Source: Halobaculum sp. XH14 (GTDB lineage Archaea > Halobacteriota > Halobacteria > Halobacteriales > Haloferacaceae). Taken from it: 64,000 bases of DNA. Location of the stretch: the NCBI RefSeq assembly GCF_032116555.1, contig NZ_CP134949.1:744001-808000 (forward strand). Reading direction: 5' to 3'. Positions 41,617-50,515 of this stretch are shown here, one piece after another. The stretch's first letter is position 1. Each line of letters begins with the position of its first letter. A program made the position numbers and the translations under genes. Under the pieces are notes generated by a model. It saw only the letters and a program-made list of their open reading frames with translations, ran no database searches and was not told the origin of the DNA.

Positions 41617-42240
41617 ATGCTTGGCACCAAAGGTGTGGCCTCGGCACTCATAGGGCTCGTCATCGCAGGGAGCCACCCCGGCTCGGAGCGGTCGCCTCGT
41701 CATCGGCCACCGCCACCTACGGCGACCCGACCAAAAACGGTTCTCGTCGCCGTCGCCAATCGAAACCGTCAGGTGACCCCCCGCACCTTCCCGAACGTGG
41801 ATCACGCAGTCGCCGCCCGGCGCGTCGTCGAGCAGGGGCCGGCAGCGCCCATCTTCGCCGACGTGGACCGGGACCTCCGCGCGGCCGACACGACGCTCCG
41901 ACTCGAACTCGCGGAGGAGACGGTCGCCGCGCTGTACGACGGCCTGTTCGACCCCGCCGCCCACACCGACGTGACCGTCTGGGTCGGCGGGTCGCTCCTC
42001 GACGCCGCCGACGCCGTCCCGGACTCGTACTTCACGGAGTTCGCCGCCGACGAGGGCCGGTACGACGCCTACGAGGTCGTCGACGAGGACGCGACGCTCG
42101 CGTTCGTCTTCGGCCGCCATCACGAGGAGACCATCGAGGTCGAGACCGGGTACGACCGGCTTACCGTGGGGTTTCCCACCCCCGGCGCGTTCCACGACGC
42201 CGGGGCGACCCCCGAAACGAACGTCAGTCGAAGCAACTGA
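41617..42240 (+). CDS. Haloarchaeal hypothetical protein, possibly 5'-altered by the insertion
   Basis: 207 residues from the ATG at 41617. From about residue 40 (KTVLVAVANRNRQVTPRTFP) the sequence is a regular acidic alpha/beta haloarchaeal protein. The first 40 residues, near the element border, are Pro/Arg-rich and unlike the rest, so the true or original start may have been lost or lie downstream. No family recognised. Confidence 0.55.
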   Translation: MLGTKGVASALIGLVIAGSHPGSERSPRHRPPPPTATRPKTVLVAVANRNRQVTPRTFPNVDHAVAARRVVEQGPAAPIFADVDRDLRAADTTLRLELAEETVAALYDGLFDPAAHTDVTVWVGGSLLDAADAVPDSYFTEFAADEGRYDAYEVVDEDATLAFVFGRHHEETIEVETGYDRLTVGFPTPGAFHDAGATPETNVSRSN

Positions 42241-42313
42241 CCGCGCCGGCCGTGGCTCGCCGTGAACTCGATTCTCCGGACCGCTTCCGAACAGCCGGTC
42301 GAAAAGGCGCGTC

Positions 42314-42526
42314 TCAGGCGAGGTAGGCCGGGCGGTCGCCGCCGTCGTCGGACGCGTCCTCGTCGGCAGTGATGGCGATCTCGCGGACCGGCTTCAGGTA
42401 GGTGACCCTGACCACTCCCGGCCGGTTCAGCGGTTCGATCGTGACGTCGTGCGCGTCGGTGGGAACGTCGAGGAGGTCGCCGTTCGAACGAACCTCGGAG
42501 ACGATACGGTAGTTTCGATCACTCAT
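42314..42526 (-). CDS. Small haloarchaeal protein, unknown
   Basis: 70 residues. A compact beta-rich body (NYRIVSEVRSNGDLLDVPTD and VRVTYLKPV) ends in an acidic tail (ADEDASDDGGD). Codon use is typical of the host chromosome. Monocistronic. No known family. Confidence 0.6.
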   Translation of the reverse strand: MSDRNYRIVSEVRSNGDLLDVPTDAHDVTIEPLNRPGVVRVTYLKPVREIAITADEDASDDGGDRPAYLA

Positions 42527-42676
42527 AGATTGGCGCGAAGCCCCGTGGTACGAGAGGGCTACTCATGGTACGGCCGAATTACCGCACGCATCTGTAAGAA
42601 GGTTCGGGTCCGTCACGGTTCCCGTCGACCCGCTGAAAAATCGCCCCCCGAGGGCGGCGACGGCTCCCGGCCGCGA

Positions 42677-43396
42677 TCAGTGGAAGCCGATCTCCCGCCG
42701 GTCCGTCCCGTCCTTCGGGATGGTGACGGTGCAGACGCCGTTCTCGTGGGTCGCGCTCGCGTCGTCGACGTTCCCGGTGGTGGGAAGCTGGATGAGATGT
42801 TCGAGCCGGTGGGGGCGCTCGGCGCGCACGCTCCGGTACTCCTCGCCGGTCTCCTCCTCGGCTCGCTCGGCGACGATCACGAGCGTGCTATCGTCGGCCT
42901 GGATGGTGATCTCCTCCTCCTCGTACCCGGGGACGTCCACGATGATGATCACCTCGTCCGGCGTCTCCATGACGTCGACGAGCGGCTGTGCCGCGGGCTC
43001 GGCCGGTGCTCGCTCGGGCCCCGTGGTCGCCTGGGGGCCGGTGACCGGCGGCCGTGCGGGAGCCGGGCCAGCCGGTGGGCCCCCGCCGACCGCCGCGGGG
43101 TTCCCCGCCTCCGCAACGTCCATCCGGGTCGGCCCCGGCGGTCCCGCTCCCGGCGGTAGCTGTGCCGGGGGCTGTGGGGGTCCGGACGCTGCGAGCGGCG
43201 GCGGTCCCTGCGGCTGCTGTGGCTGCGGCACGGGCTGGGCCTGCTGTGGACGCTGAGGCTTGCCGCCCGAGGTCGGCCCCGCCGGACCGACCGGCTGACC
43301 GGGCGTCCCGGACTGCCCCGGGACCCCTCCGGACGGGACGGTCCCCATCGGTTGCGAGTACGGGTCGTAGTACCCGTACTGGACGTACTGGCTCAT
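42677..43396 (-). CDS. Small heat-shock protein (Hsp20) with Pro/Gln-rich N-terminal arm
   Basis: 239 residues from the ATG at 43396. Residues 1-135 are low complexity, rich in Pro, Gln, Gly and Ala (start MSQYVQYGYYDPYSQP). Residues 138-239 are an alpha-crystallin domain: VDVMETPDEVIIIVDVPGY, the middle strands (TLVIVAERAEEETG), and GVCTVTIPKDGT. Hsp20 proteins hold unfolding clients. Haloarchaeal GvpH also has this fold, but no gas-vesicle genes are near. It is 10 bases downstream of a Gln-rich gene on the same strand, so the pair is an operon. Confidence 0.8.
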   Translation of the reverse strand: MSQYVQYGYYDPYSQPMGTVPSGGVPGQSGTPGQPVGPAGPTSGGKPQRPQQAQPVPQPQQPQGPPPLAASGPPQPPAQLPPGAGPPGPTRMDVAEAGNPAAVGGGPPAGPAPARPPVTGPQATTGPERAPAEPAAQPLVDVMETPDEVIIIVDVPGYEEEEITIQADDSTLVIVAERAEEETGEEYRSVRAERPHRLEHLIQLPTTGNVDDASATHENGVCTVTIPKDGTDRREIGFH

Positions 43397-43406
43397 CGGC
43401 CAGTCG

Positions 43407-44336
43407 TCACTGGATTCCCTGCTGGGAAAACCCGGCCGACGGCTGCTGTTGCATTTCGCCACCCGGCGCGCCCGTCGGCTGCTGGATGGATTCGGCCCCG
43501 TACTGCCGGACTGGCTGTCCCAGTGGTTGCTGGGTCGACGGCTGCTCCTGCTGGACCGACTTGTCCTGCTGGGGTCCCTGTGGCTGCTGGCTCGTCGGCT
43601 GGACCGGAAGGCTCGCGCCCCCCATCGGTGACTGCCCGAGTTGCTGTGACGCCATCGACTCGGGGGATCGCTGGCCCTGCTGGGACATCCCCTGCTGGGG
43701 GACCTGCTGGCTCGCTCCCTGCTGTGGTGTCTGCTGCGGGATCTGCTGCCCTTGCGGAATCTGCTGGCCCTGCGGGATCTGTTGACTCTGCGGGACCTGC
43801 CCACCCGTCTGTTGTGGTACCTGCTGGCCGAACGGCTGTGGGAGCTGCTGTGGCTGCTGGCCCATCCGCTGTTGGGAACCCTGGGTGAGCTGGCTTCCCT
43901 GCGGCTGCTGAATTCCCTCCCTCGCGATCGGCTGTTGCTGAGTCTGGTGCCCCTGGTGGGGCTGGGTCTCGAACGACTGCTGTGAGGGCTGGACCTGTGC
44001 GGGCTGTTGAAGCTGCCGTGGTTGCTGGGCTCCCTGACCCTGCTGTGGCTGCTGCAGGTGCTGGCTTCCCTGGGGTTGCTGGAACTGTTGTCCCTGCTGG
44101 GGTTGCTGGAACTGTTGTCCCTGCTGGGGTTGCTGGAACTGTTGTCCCGGAAGGCTCTGCTGTGGTGGCCGTTGCATCGGCTGCTGCTGGACTCCCTGCG
44201 GCGGCTGGTACCCCTGCGACTGGTGGCTCGGTTGCTGTTGTTCCTGATACTGTGGCTGCTGGTGACGTCCCTGCTGTGTCTGGTGAAGCTGTGTCCCCTC
44301 GGCCGACTGCTCCGGTCGTTGTGACTGTTGTGTCAT
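43407..44336 (-). CDS. Gln-rich low-complexity (prion-like) protein
   Basis: 309 residues, more than one third Gln, with Pro, Gly and Ser making up most of the rest and almost no hydrophobic residues. It begins MTQQSQRPEQSAEGTQLHQ and contains an exact three-fold repeat of GQQFQQPQQ. No folded domain can be seen. Such sequences can phase-separate or aggregate. The operon partner is an Hsp20 chaperone with a similar Pro/Gln-rich arm, which suggests the two assemble together. Confidence 0.75.
   Translation of the reverse strand: MTQQSQRPEQSAEGTQLHQTQQGRHQQPQYQEQQQPSHQSQGYQPPQGVQQQPMQRPPQQSLPGQQFQQPQQGQQFQQPQQGQQFQQPQGSQHLQQPQQGQGAQQPRQLQQPAQVQPSQQSFETQPHQGHQTQQQPIAREGIQQPQGSQLTQGSQQRMGQQPQQLPQPFGQQVPQQTGGQVPQSQQIPQGQQIPQGQQIPQQTPQQGASQQVPQQGMSQQGQRSPESMASQQLGQSPMGGASLPVQPTSQQPQGPQQDKSVQQEQPSTQQPLGQPVRQYGAESIQQPTGAPGGEMQQQPSAGFSQQGIQ
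44070..44150 (-). repeat. Three tandem 27-base units in the Gln-rich gene
   Basis: Units begin at 44070, 44097 and 44124 (plus-strand CTGGGGTTGCTGGAACTG and so on) and are identical except for the last few bases of the third. They encode repeated GQQFQQPQQ. Confidence 0.85.
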
Positions 44337-44638
44337 GGGTTCGTCCCTCGCCTGCCGCCGCGAGCGGGACGGTCAGGCGATACGCAGATGGATGCAGGAA
44401 GGGCATAAACGCGCCAGACAGTTCACGAGAGTTCAGGTCAGTCGGCGGATCGTACTCCGGACGGGCCGTTCCACAGGGCGCGGTTGTGGCGACGTAAGCA
44501 GCGACGCCGTCTCGGGTTCTCCCCGGGTCGGTCCTCGTCCGGCCGACGAGCACCCCCGGGAGGTGCGGGCTCACGCCGGACCGTCGCCATCTCCACGAAA
44601 GCCGACCGTACCCTGTGGAACGACGTGGAAAGCCCGAC
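44337..44638. other. 302-base intergenic region upstream of the Gln-rich/Hsp20 operon
   Basis: It should hold the operon promoter, read leftward. A minus-strand AT-rich patch near 44375-44405 is the best place for a TATA box. No convincing gene or RNA is seen. Confidence 0.35.
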
Positions 44639-45733
44639 TTACGACCCGATCCGCTCGCGGGTCGCCGCGACCAGCAGCGGCAGGAACACCGTCGCGTCGC
44701 CGTAGACCGAGGCGTTCCGGGCGTCCGTCTCCAGTTTTCCCCACGAGCGCGCCTCCTCCAGCGTCGCGCCCGAGAGCCCCCCGGTCGCCTCGGGGTCCAT
44801 CGTGATCTGGACGGCGTAGTCGTACGCGCGCGGCGTGACGAGCATCGTCTGGAGCGTGAAGTTCTTCGGGACGCCGCCGCCGACGAGCAGACAGCCCGCC
44901 TCGTCGGCCTCGAACGCGAGGTCGGTGAGCGGCGTCATGTCCGCGAGCGCGTCGAGCGTCAGGTTCGAGGTCTGTGCGTACATCCACGCTTGCAGCCCGA
45001 GCACCGAGTCCTGGACCGCCGGGCAGTAGATCGGCACGTCGTGTTCGTGGGCCGCGGCCGCGACGCCCGGGCCCTCCTCGATATCTTCACGCTCGTTGAC
45101 CGCGGCGTTCGCACGACCGAGTTCCGCACAGAGGTCGGCGATGCTGACCGCGCCGTCGCGCTCGGCCAGCGGCTCGAACACCTCCGCGCGGAGGTGGGAC
45201 TCGAACTCGGCGAAGTGCTCCTGCGGGAGGTAGACGTTGTAGATGCGGTCGACCTCCTCGTCCCGGAGCTGCTCGTCGTGCTCGCGGAGCGACATGCCCT
45301 CCTGGTGGGTCTCGCCGTGGTGGTGCTTGCCGCCGATGGCCTCGATGGCGTCGTGGGTGAGGTTCGCGCCGGTCGTCACCAGCGCGTCGACGTGCCCGTC
45401 GCGGATGAGGTCCGCGACGACGCGGCGCATCCCGGTCGGCACCATCGCGCCCGCCAGCGAGAGGAACACCGTGCAGTCGTCGCTGCCCAGCATCTCGGCC
45501 AGCACGTCGGCGGCCTCGTGGACGGACTCGGCGCCGATGCCGGCGTGGCCGTACTGCTCGACGAGTTCGGCGACCGTCATGCCACCGTGGACCTCGGCGT
45601 GCCCGAGCGGGTCGTGCGAGAACGCCTCGCGGCGGGAACCGTGGCCCGCGTGGCCGTCGTGACCATCCCGCCCGTCGTGGTCGGCGTGGCCGTCGGCGCC
45701 ACCCCCCTCGAGATCCTCGTCGTGGTCGGTCAT
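44639..45733 (-). CDS. dys: Deoxyhypusine synthase
   Basis: 364 residues. It transfers the aminobutyl group of spermidine (or a related donor) to the conserved Lys of aIF5A, the first step to hypusine. Diagnostic segments are FLSLAGAMVPTGMR, ALVTTGANLTHDAIEAI, HEHDVPIYCPAVQDS and LVGGGVPKNFTL, the last carrying the expected active-site Lys. The N terminus has a His/Asp/Gly-rich, haloarchaea-type extension. Length fits the family. Confidence 0.93.
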   Translation of the reverse strand: MTDHDEDLEGGGADGHADHDGRDGHDGHAGHGSRREAFSHDPLGHAEVHGGMTVAELVEQYGHAGIGAESVHEAADVLAEMLGSDDCTVFLSLAGAMVPTGMRRVVADLIRDGHVDALVTTGANLTHDAIEAIGGKHHHGETHQEGMSLREHDEQLRDEEVDRIYNVYLPQEHFAEFESHLRAEVFEPLAERDGAVSIADLCAELGRANAAVNEREDIEEGPGVAAAAHEHDVPIYCPAVQDSVLGLQAWMYAQTSNLTLDALADMTPLTDLAFEADEAGCLLVGGGVPKNFTLQTMLVTPRAYDYAVQITMDPEATGGLSGATLEEARSWGKLETDARNASVYGDATVFLPLLVAATRERIGS

Positions 45734-45833
45734 GTCCCGACGTGTGACGCGCGGGGGTTAGAATGGCGTGGTTCGGAACCGGTCGAGTTCGGGCGGGTCA
45801 CAGTCGCTCCGGACCCGTCCGGACGGGGGCTCG

Positions 45834-46601
45834 CTACAACCCGGTCGGGTGGTCGACGTACGTCGTCTCCAGCCCCCACTCCTCGGCGAGCGCCCGGAGG
45901 CTTCGAACGCCGAACGTCTCGGTCGCGTAGTGGCCCGCCAGGAACACGGTGAGTCCCGCCTCGCGCGCCTCGTGATACACCTTCCCCTTCCCCTCGCCGG
46001 TGACGAGCGCGTCCGCGCCGACCTCGACCGCCTCGCCCAGCCAGTCCGTTCCGCTGCCGGTGAGGACGGCGACGTCCTCGACGCGGTTGGGGCCGAACTC
46101 GAGCACCTGCACGCCCTCCCCCGCGTGGTCCAGACTCTCGTCGAGCGTCGCGGCGACGTCGTCAGCCGTTCTCGGCTCGGGCAACGTGCCGCGCTGACCG
46201 ACGTACTCGGGACCGAGTTCGCCGAACGGCTCCCGGTCCGCCAGGTCGAGCAGGTCCGCCACGCCCGCGGCGTTGCCGAGGTCCTGGTGGCCGTCGAGCG
46301 GGAGGTGCGAGACGTACAGCGCGACGTCCTCGCGGACCAGCGGCGCGATCCGATCGTAGGCGCGCCCAGTCACCCGATCCAGCCCGCCCCAGACGACGCC
46401 GTGGTGGGTCACGAGCGCGTCCGCGCCGGCCTCGATTGCGGCCTCGGCGGTCGCCACCGAGGCGTCGACGGCGAACGCGACGTGGTCGATCTCCCCGTCC
46501 GCGGACCCGACCTGGAGCCCGTTCGGGCTGGCGTCGAGGTCGGCGTACGCGTCGGTGTCCAGTTCCGCGTCGAGTCGGGCGAGGAACTCCGAGCGGTCCA
46601 T
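45834..46601 (-). CDS. NIF3 family (Nif3-like dinuclear metal centre) protein
   Basis: 255 residues from ATG at 46601. It shows the family signature: PNGLQVG near residue 28, FAVDASVATAEAAIEAGADAL, LVTHHGVVWG (metal-binding HH), LYVSHLPLDGHQDLGN, and near the end ALVTGEGKGKVYHEARE and FLAGHYATETFG with metal ligands. NIF3 proteins are hexamers with two metals per subunit. In archaea they are linked to GTP cyclohydrolase-like or nucleotide reactions, but the function is not settled. Divergent from the idi gene. Confidence 0.92.
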   Translation of the reverse strand: MDRSEFLARLDAELDTDAYADLDASPNGLQVGSADGEIDHVAFAVDASVATAEAAIEAGADALVTHHGVVWGGLDRVTGRAYDRIAPLVREDVALYVSHLPLDGHQDLGNAAGVADLLDLADREPFGELGPEYVGQRGTLPEPRTADDVAATLDESLDHAGEGVQVLEFGPNRVEDVAVLTGSGTDWLGEAVEVGADALVTGEGKGKVYHEAREAGLTVFLAGHYATETFGVRSLRALAEEWGLETTYVDHPTGL

Positions 46602-46737
46602 GTCGGCCGCTGGAGCGCCGGGGGCAAGTAGTCTGTGCGTCGGGGCGGCCGCGGCGGCCGCCCGAGACGACCCCTCGAACGCCGCGGGTTCCGACGAGAC
46701 CGAAGTTGTCTTGGTCCCGGTCGAAGACCCCCAACGC

Positions 46738-47328
46738 ATGAGCACCGACGACGCCGGCGCGGCATCCGGCCCCGCGGGCGAGACGGAGCCGGACCACGAA
46801 AACGCCCTCCAGGACGTCATCGCGGTCGATCCGGACGACGAGCCGGAAGGGCTGGTGAACCGACTCGACGCCCACACCGGCGACGGCATCCGCCACCGGG
46901 CGTTCACCTGCCTCGTGTTCGACGGCGACGGGCGGCTCCTGCTCGGCCAGCGCGCGCCGGGCAAGCGCCTCTGGGCGACCTACTGGGACGGCACGGTCGC
47001 CTCCCACCCCGTCGAGGGCCAGACCCAGGAGGAGGCGACCCGCCAGCGCCTCGCGGAGGAGCTCGGCGTCACGCCGGACCAGTACGACGACCTGCGGGTG
47101 ACGGACAAGTTCGAGTACAAGCGCTACTTCGAGAACGCCGGGCTGGAGTGGGAGGTCTGCTCGGTGCTGAAGGTGACCCTGGAGGACGACGCGCTCGACC
47201 CCGACGAGGAGGAGATCGCCGGCCTGCTCTGGGCCGACTACGAGCACCTCCACGACCACCCCGAGTGGTACCGTCAGCTACGCCTCTGCCCGTGGTTCGA
47301 GATCGCCATGCGCCGTGACTTCGAGTAG
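46738..47328 (+). CDS. idi: Isopentenyl-diphosphate Delta-isomerase, type 1
   Basis: 196 residues. It interconverts IPP and DMAPP in the isoprenoid pathway that makes archaeal lipids and carotenoids. The Nudix-like core is clear: FTCLVFDGDGRLLLGQRAPG, TYWDGTVASHPVEGQTQEEA, and RQRLAEELGV. FEYKRYFENAGLEWEVC carries the usual EWE. The catalytic Cys of bacterial enzymes (TCCSHP) is replaced by TVASHP, as in haloarchaeal members. Overlaps the JAMM gene by 14 bases. Confidence 0.93.
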   Translation: MSTDDAGAASGPAGETEPDHENALQDVIAVDPDDEPEGLVNRLDAHTGDGIRHRAFTCLVFDGDGRLLLGQRAPGKRLWATYWDGTVASHPVEGQTQEEATRQRLAEELGVTPDQYDDLRVTDKFEYKRYFENAGLEWEVCSVLKVTLEDDALDPDEEEIAGLLWADYEHLHDHPEWYRQLRLCPWFEIAMRRDFE

Positions 47329-47764
47329 CGACGCCGGCCCCGAATCGAGGCTCCTTCTCCCCGATCCCGTCCGCGAGACGCTCCACGAGCGCGCCGCCGC
47401 CGGCGCGCCCGAGGAGGTCTGTGGCGTCCTCGTCGGCGAGCGCGCACCGTCCGATGCTCGGCGCGAGCGGGCCGACCGCGTCGCCGCGGCCGTCGCCGTC
47501 CCGAACGTCGCCGACGAGCCCGAATCGCGGTACGAACTCGACCCGGCCGAAACCCTCGGAGTCATCGAGGACGCGGAGTCGGCCGGCGACGACATCGTCG
47601 GCTTCTATCACAGCCACCCGCGCGGGCCGGCCGAGCCGTCCGCCATCGACCGCGAGCGAGCGACGTGGCCCGGCCACGTCTACTGCATCCTCACGCGGGA
47701 CGGCCTGGCCGCCTACCGCTGGACCGGCGACGAATTCCGACGGCTCCGGGTCGAGTCGTCGTAG
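47315..47764 (+). CDS. JAMM/MPN domain metalloprotease (JAB1/Mov34-like)
   Basis: 149 residues, GTG start inside the end of idi. EEVCGVLVGER supplies the catalytic Glu. GFYHSHPRGPAEPSAIDRE gives the HxHP...SxxD zinc motif. In haloarchaea HvJAMM1 removes SAMP ubiquitin-like modifiers. This gene is of the same small single-domain size, so a desampylase role is likely, though it could be another JAMM paralogue. Confidence 0.85.
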   Translation: MTSSSDAGPESRLLLPDPVRETLHERAAAGAPEEVCGVLVGERAPSDARRERADRVAAAVAVPNVADEPESRYELDPAETLGVIEDAESAGDDIVGFYHSHPRGPAEPSAIDRERATWPGHVYCILTRDGLAAYRWTGDEFRRLRVESS

Positions 47765-47836
47765 CGTCACCCGGTCCACCCGTCGCCGCGACGACGGGTC
47801 GAAACGCCGTAGTCCCCCCGGCCCCGACCGGGTGAC

Positions 47837-48601
47837 ATGAGCGACGACGCCGACGCAGTCGAGGACGGCAGCGCTGGCGACCCCGCAGGAGCCGGGTCGC
47901 AGACGACCGAGCCGGTGCTGTACGACGACCTCTCGGGACAGGTGGCGCTCGTGACGGGCGCGAACCGCGGCATCGGCCGCGAGATCGCCACGAACCTCCG
48001 CGACCTGGGCGCGACGGTGTACGCAGGCGTGCGGAGCGTCACCTACGACCTGCCGGACGGCGTCCGCCGCGCGACGCTGGACGTGAGCCAGGAGGGCGAC
48101 GTGCAGGACGCGCTGAACACCGTCGGCGAGGAGGCGGGGCGGCTGGACGTCCTCGTCAACAACGCCGCAGTTGGGGGGTCCGGGGAGCCGCTTCACGAGA
48201 CGCGGACGGCCGACCTCGACCACGCCATCTCGGTGAACCTCCGCGGGCCGACGCTGCTGTGCAAGTACGCGCTGCCGCCGCTGTTGAGACAGGAAACGCC
48301 GCGCATCGTGAACGTCTCCTCGGGCATGGGCGCGCTCGACGAGCCACAGTCGGGCGGGTCGCCGGACTATCGCATCACGAAGACCGGGTTGAACGGGTTG
48401 ACGCGCTATCTCGACGGCGAGTACGGGGATCAGGGCCTGATCGCCAACTCGGTCTGTCCGGGCTGGGTCCGGACGGAGATGGGCGGCGAGGAGGCCGACC
48501 GGAGCCCGGCGGAGGGCGCGGCGACGCCGACGTGGCTGGCCCGGTTTCGGGACGGGCCGGGCGGGCTGTTCTGGCGCGACAGGTCCGTCATCGAGTGGTA
48601 G
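47837..48601 (+). CDS. Short-chain dehydrogenase/reductase
   Basis: 254 residues. After an acidic extension of about 35 residues come VALVTGANRGIGREIA (NADP site), VLVNNAAVGGSGEP, IVNVSSGMG and YRITKTGLNGLT (catalytic Tyr-x3-Lys), then VCPGWVRTEMGG. Classical SDR. The substrate cannot be told. Confidence 0.9.
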   Translation: MSDDADAVEDGSAGDPAGAGSQTTEPVLYDDLSGQVALVTGANRGIGREIATNLRDLGATVYAGVRSVTYDLPDGVRRATLDVSQEGDVQDALNTVGEEAGRLDVLVNNAAVGGSGEPLHETRTADLDHAISVNLRGPTLLCKYALPPLLRQETPRIVNVSSGMGALDEPQSGGSPDYRITKTGLNGLTRYLDGEYGDQGLIANSVCPGWVRTEMGGEEADRSPAEGAATPTWLARFRDGPGGLFWRDRSVIEW

Positions 48602-48868
48602 GGGGAGGAGTCGAGTGCTGGCTCGGTGTTCGAGGGACCGTGGTGACGACCACGTACGGCCGCGCGACCGTCTGCTTGCGCATCGATCCGGTCGAAGCGG
48701 TGACCGATCAACCGGACGCGTCGAGCGCCGCGACGGCTTCCGGGGCGATCGAAGCCGCATGGGGGGAAACTGCTTCGACGCTGCGGCTCCGCCTCCGACC
48801 CCACCGCATTCCGGAGACACCGCCCCACAGCCCGGACAGTTAACACGGTTCCCGCAGTGGGACCGGCA

Positions 48869-50494
48869 ATGAGCACGTGGCGTCGTCGAACGATCGCCTA
48901 CCTCGGGGGGCTCGCGGTGGTCATCGTGATTTACACCGTCGCCTACCACGAGGGGATGCGGATCTACGAGGGCGAACGGCAGATGTTCGCCCACTCGCTC
49001 CAGGTCGTCGTCGAGACGTTCACGACGACGGGGTTCGGCTCGGACGCGCCGTGGGACACGACCGAGATGAACCTGCTCGTCGTGGCGATGGACCTCACCG
49101 GGGTGCTGCTCATCTTCATGGCGCTGCCGGCGTTCGTGTTCCCGCTGTTCGAGGAGACGCTCTCGACGACGCCGCCATCCTCCATCGAGGACGTCTCCGA
49201 CCACGTCGTCGTCTGTGCACACACCGCCCGCGGGCGCGTCCTCCGGAACGAACTCGTCGCGTTCGACGTCCCGTACGTGTTCGTCGTCGCCGACGAGAAC
49301 GAGGCGAGCGACCTCCACGACGACGGCGAGCCGGTCGTCCACGGCGACCCCGAGCAGGTGGAGACGCTTCGGGCGGCCGGGGTGGACGAGGCCGCCGCGC
49401 TCGTCGCCGACGCCGACGACGAGACGAACGCGAGCATCGTGCTCTCGGCCCGCGAGGTGTCCGAGGACCTCCAGGTCCTCAGCCTCGTGGAGGACGAGGA
49501 CGTGGCAGACTACCACCGCTACGCCGGAGCCGACGAGGTCGTCTCCCCGCGCCGCGCGCTCGGTCGGAGCCTCGGCGCGAAAGCGACCCAGACGGTCTCG
49601 GACGAACTCGGCGAGGCGATCGAGATCGGCGAGGAGTTCGAGATGGCCGAACTGCTGGTCCACCGCGACAGCCCGCTGGCCGGCAAGACGGTCACGGAGT
49701 CACGGATCGGCGAGCGAACGGGCGCGAACATCGTCGGCGCGTGGGTGCGCGGCGAGTTCGAGTCGCCGCCGGCCCCGGACCGCGTCCTCGACGAGCACAC
49801 GGTCATCCTCGTCGCCGGGCGCAACGAGCAACTGGAGGAACTGAAGCGGCTCACCCTCTCGGAGACGCGCCGTCACCGGCGCGGGCCGATCATCGTGGCC
49901 GGCTACGGCGTCGTCGGCCGGTCCGTCGCCGAGACGCTCGCCTCGACCGACGACGTGGTCGTCGTCGACCTGGAGGACAGGCCCGGCGTGGACGTGGTCG
50001 GCGACGCCACCGAGCGCTCGACCCTCGAGGAGGCGGGCATCGAGGAGGCCCGCGGCGTCGTCATCGCGCTCGGGTCGGATACGACGACGGTGTTCACCGC
50101 GCTCGCCGTCCAGCAGGTCGCGCCCGAGGTCGAGGTCATCGCCCGCGCGAACGACGACGAGAGCGTTCCCAAACTGTATCGTGCGGGCGCCGGCTACGTC
50201 CTCGCGCTCTCGACGGTCTCCGGCCGGATGCTCGCCTCACACCTCCTCGACGAGGACGTGCTCCGCCCGGAGTCCCAGATCGAACTCGTCCGCGTCACCG
50301 CGCCGAAGCTCCGCGGCCAGTCGCTCGCGGACGCGGACGTCCGCGCCCGGACCGGCTGTACGGTCGTCGCCATCGAGCGCGACGGCCGGGTCGTCGGCGA
50401 CGTGGGGCCCGACACGGTCGTCCGGATGGACGACACGGTGGTCGTGACCGGCACGGACGAGGCGGTGGCGCGCTTCGGCGAGCAGTTCGGCTAA
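48869..50494 (+). CDS. Potassium channel with two TrkA/RCK units
   Basis: 541 residues from the ATG at 48869. A two-helix pore unit has the filter region FTTTGFGSDAPWDT. Two RCK (TrkA-N/TrkA-C) domains follow: HVVVCAHTARGRVLRNEL and PIIVAGYGVVGRSVAETL begin them, and the C domains start near MAELLVHRDSPLAGKTV and IELVRVTAPKLRGQSL. The second Rossmann motif is complete (GxGxxG) but the first is degenerate (CAHTARG). Ligand-gated K+ flux fits a salt-in archaeon. Confidence 0.9.
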   Translation: MSTWRRRTIAYLGGLAVVIVIYTVAYHEGMRIYEGERQMFAHSLQVVVETFTTTGFGSDAPWDTTEMNLLVVAMDLTGVLLIFMALPAFVFPLFEETLSTTPPSSIEDVSDHVVVCAHTARGRVLRNELVAFDVPYVFVVADENEASDLHDDGEPVVHGDPEQVETLRAAGVDEAAALVADADDETNASIVLSAREVSEDLQVLSLVEDEDVADYHRYAGADEVVSPRRALGRSLGAKATQTVSDELGEAIEIGEEFEMAELLVHRDSPLAGKTVTESRIGERTGANIVGAWVRGEFESPPAPDRVLDEHTVILVAGRNEQLEELKRLTLSETRRHRRGPIIVAGYGVVGRSVAETLASTDDVVVVDLEDRPGVDVVGDATERSTLEEAGIEEARGVVIALGSDTTTVFTALAVQQVAPEVEVIARANDDESVPKLYRAGAGYVLALSTVSGRMLASHLLDEDVLRPESQIELVRVTAPKLRGQSLADADVRARTGCTVVAIERDGRVVGDVGPDTVVRMDDTVVVTGTDEAVARFGEQFG

Positions 50495-50515
50495 CCGTGA
50501 CGGAGCCACGGTCGT

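Noticed and set aside
41590-41720. Minus-strand 38-codon frame with DDEPYECRGHTF, like a small zinc-finger protein
   Set aside because: Only one Cys pair is present, the frame crosses the element boundary, and it overlaps the plus-strand gene. It may be a remnant of a chromosomal gene but cannot be supported as a gene.
42677-43396. Gas-vesicle gene gvpH
   Set aside because: The Hsp20 domain is shared, but there are no other gvp genes nearby and the partner is a Gln-rich protein.
44070-44150. CRISPR array
   Set aside because: Three adjoining 27-base units without spacers, inside a protein-coding repeat. No cas genes.
43393-44574. 393-codon Thr/Pro/Ala-rich minus-strand frame
   Set aside because: It overlaps the Gln-rich gene in another frame. 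Its repeats arise from the CAG/CAA-rich repeats of that gene, and the Gln-rich frame is the one spaced directly before the Hsp20 start.
44615-45952. Long plus-strand open frame opposite deoxyhypusine synthase
   Set aside because: High-GC antisense shadow. The minus strand encodes a complete, recognisable enzyme.
47069-49663. 864-codon minus-strand frame
   Set aside because: It covers idi, JAMM, SDR and the K+ channel, which all have clear motifs on the plus strand. Arg/Pro-rich shadow caused by GC content.
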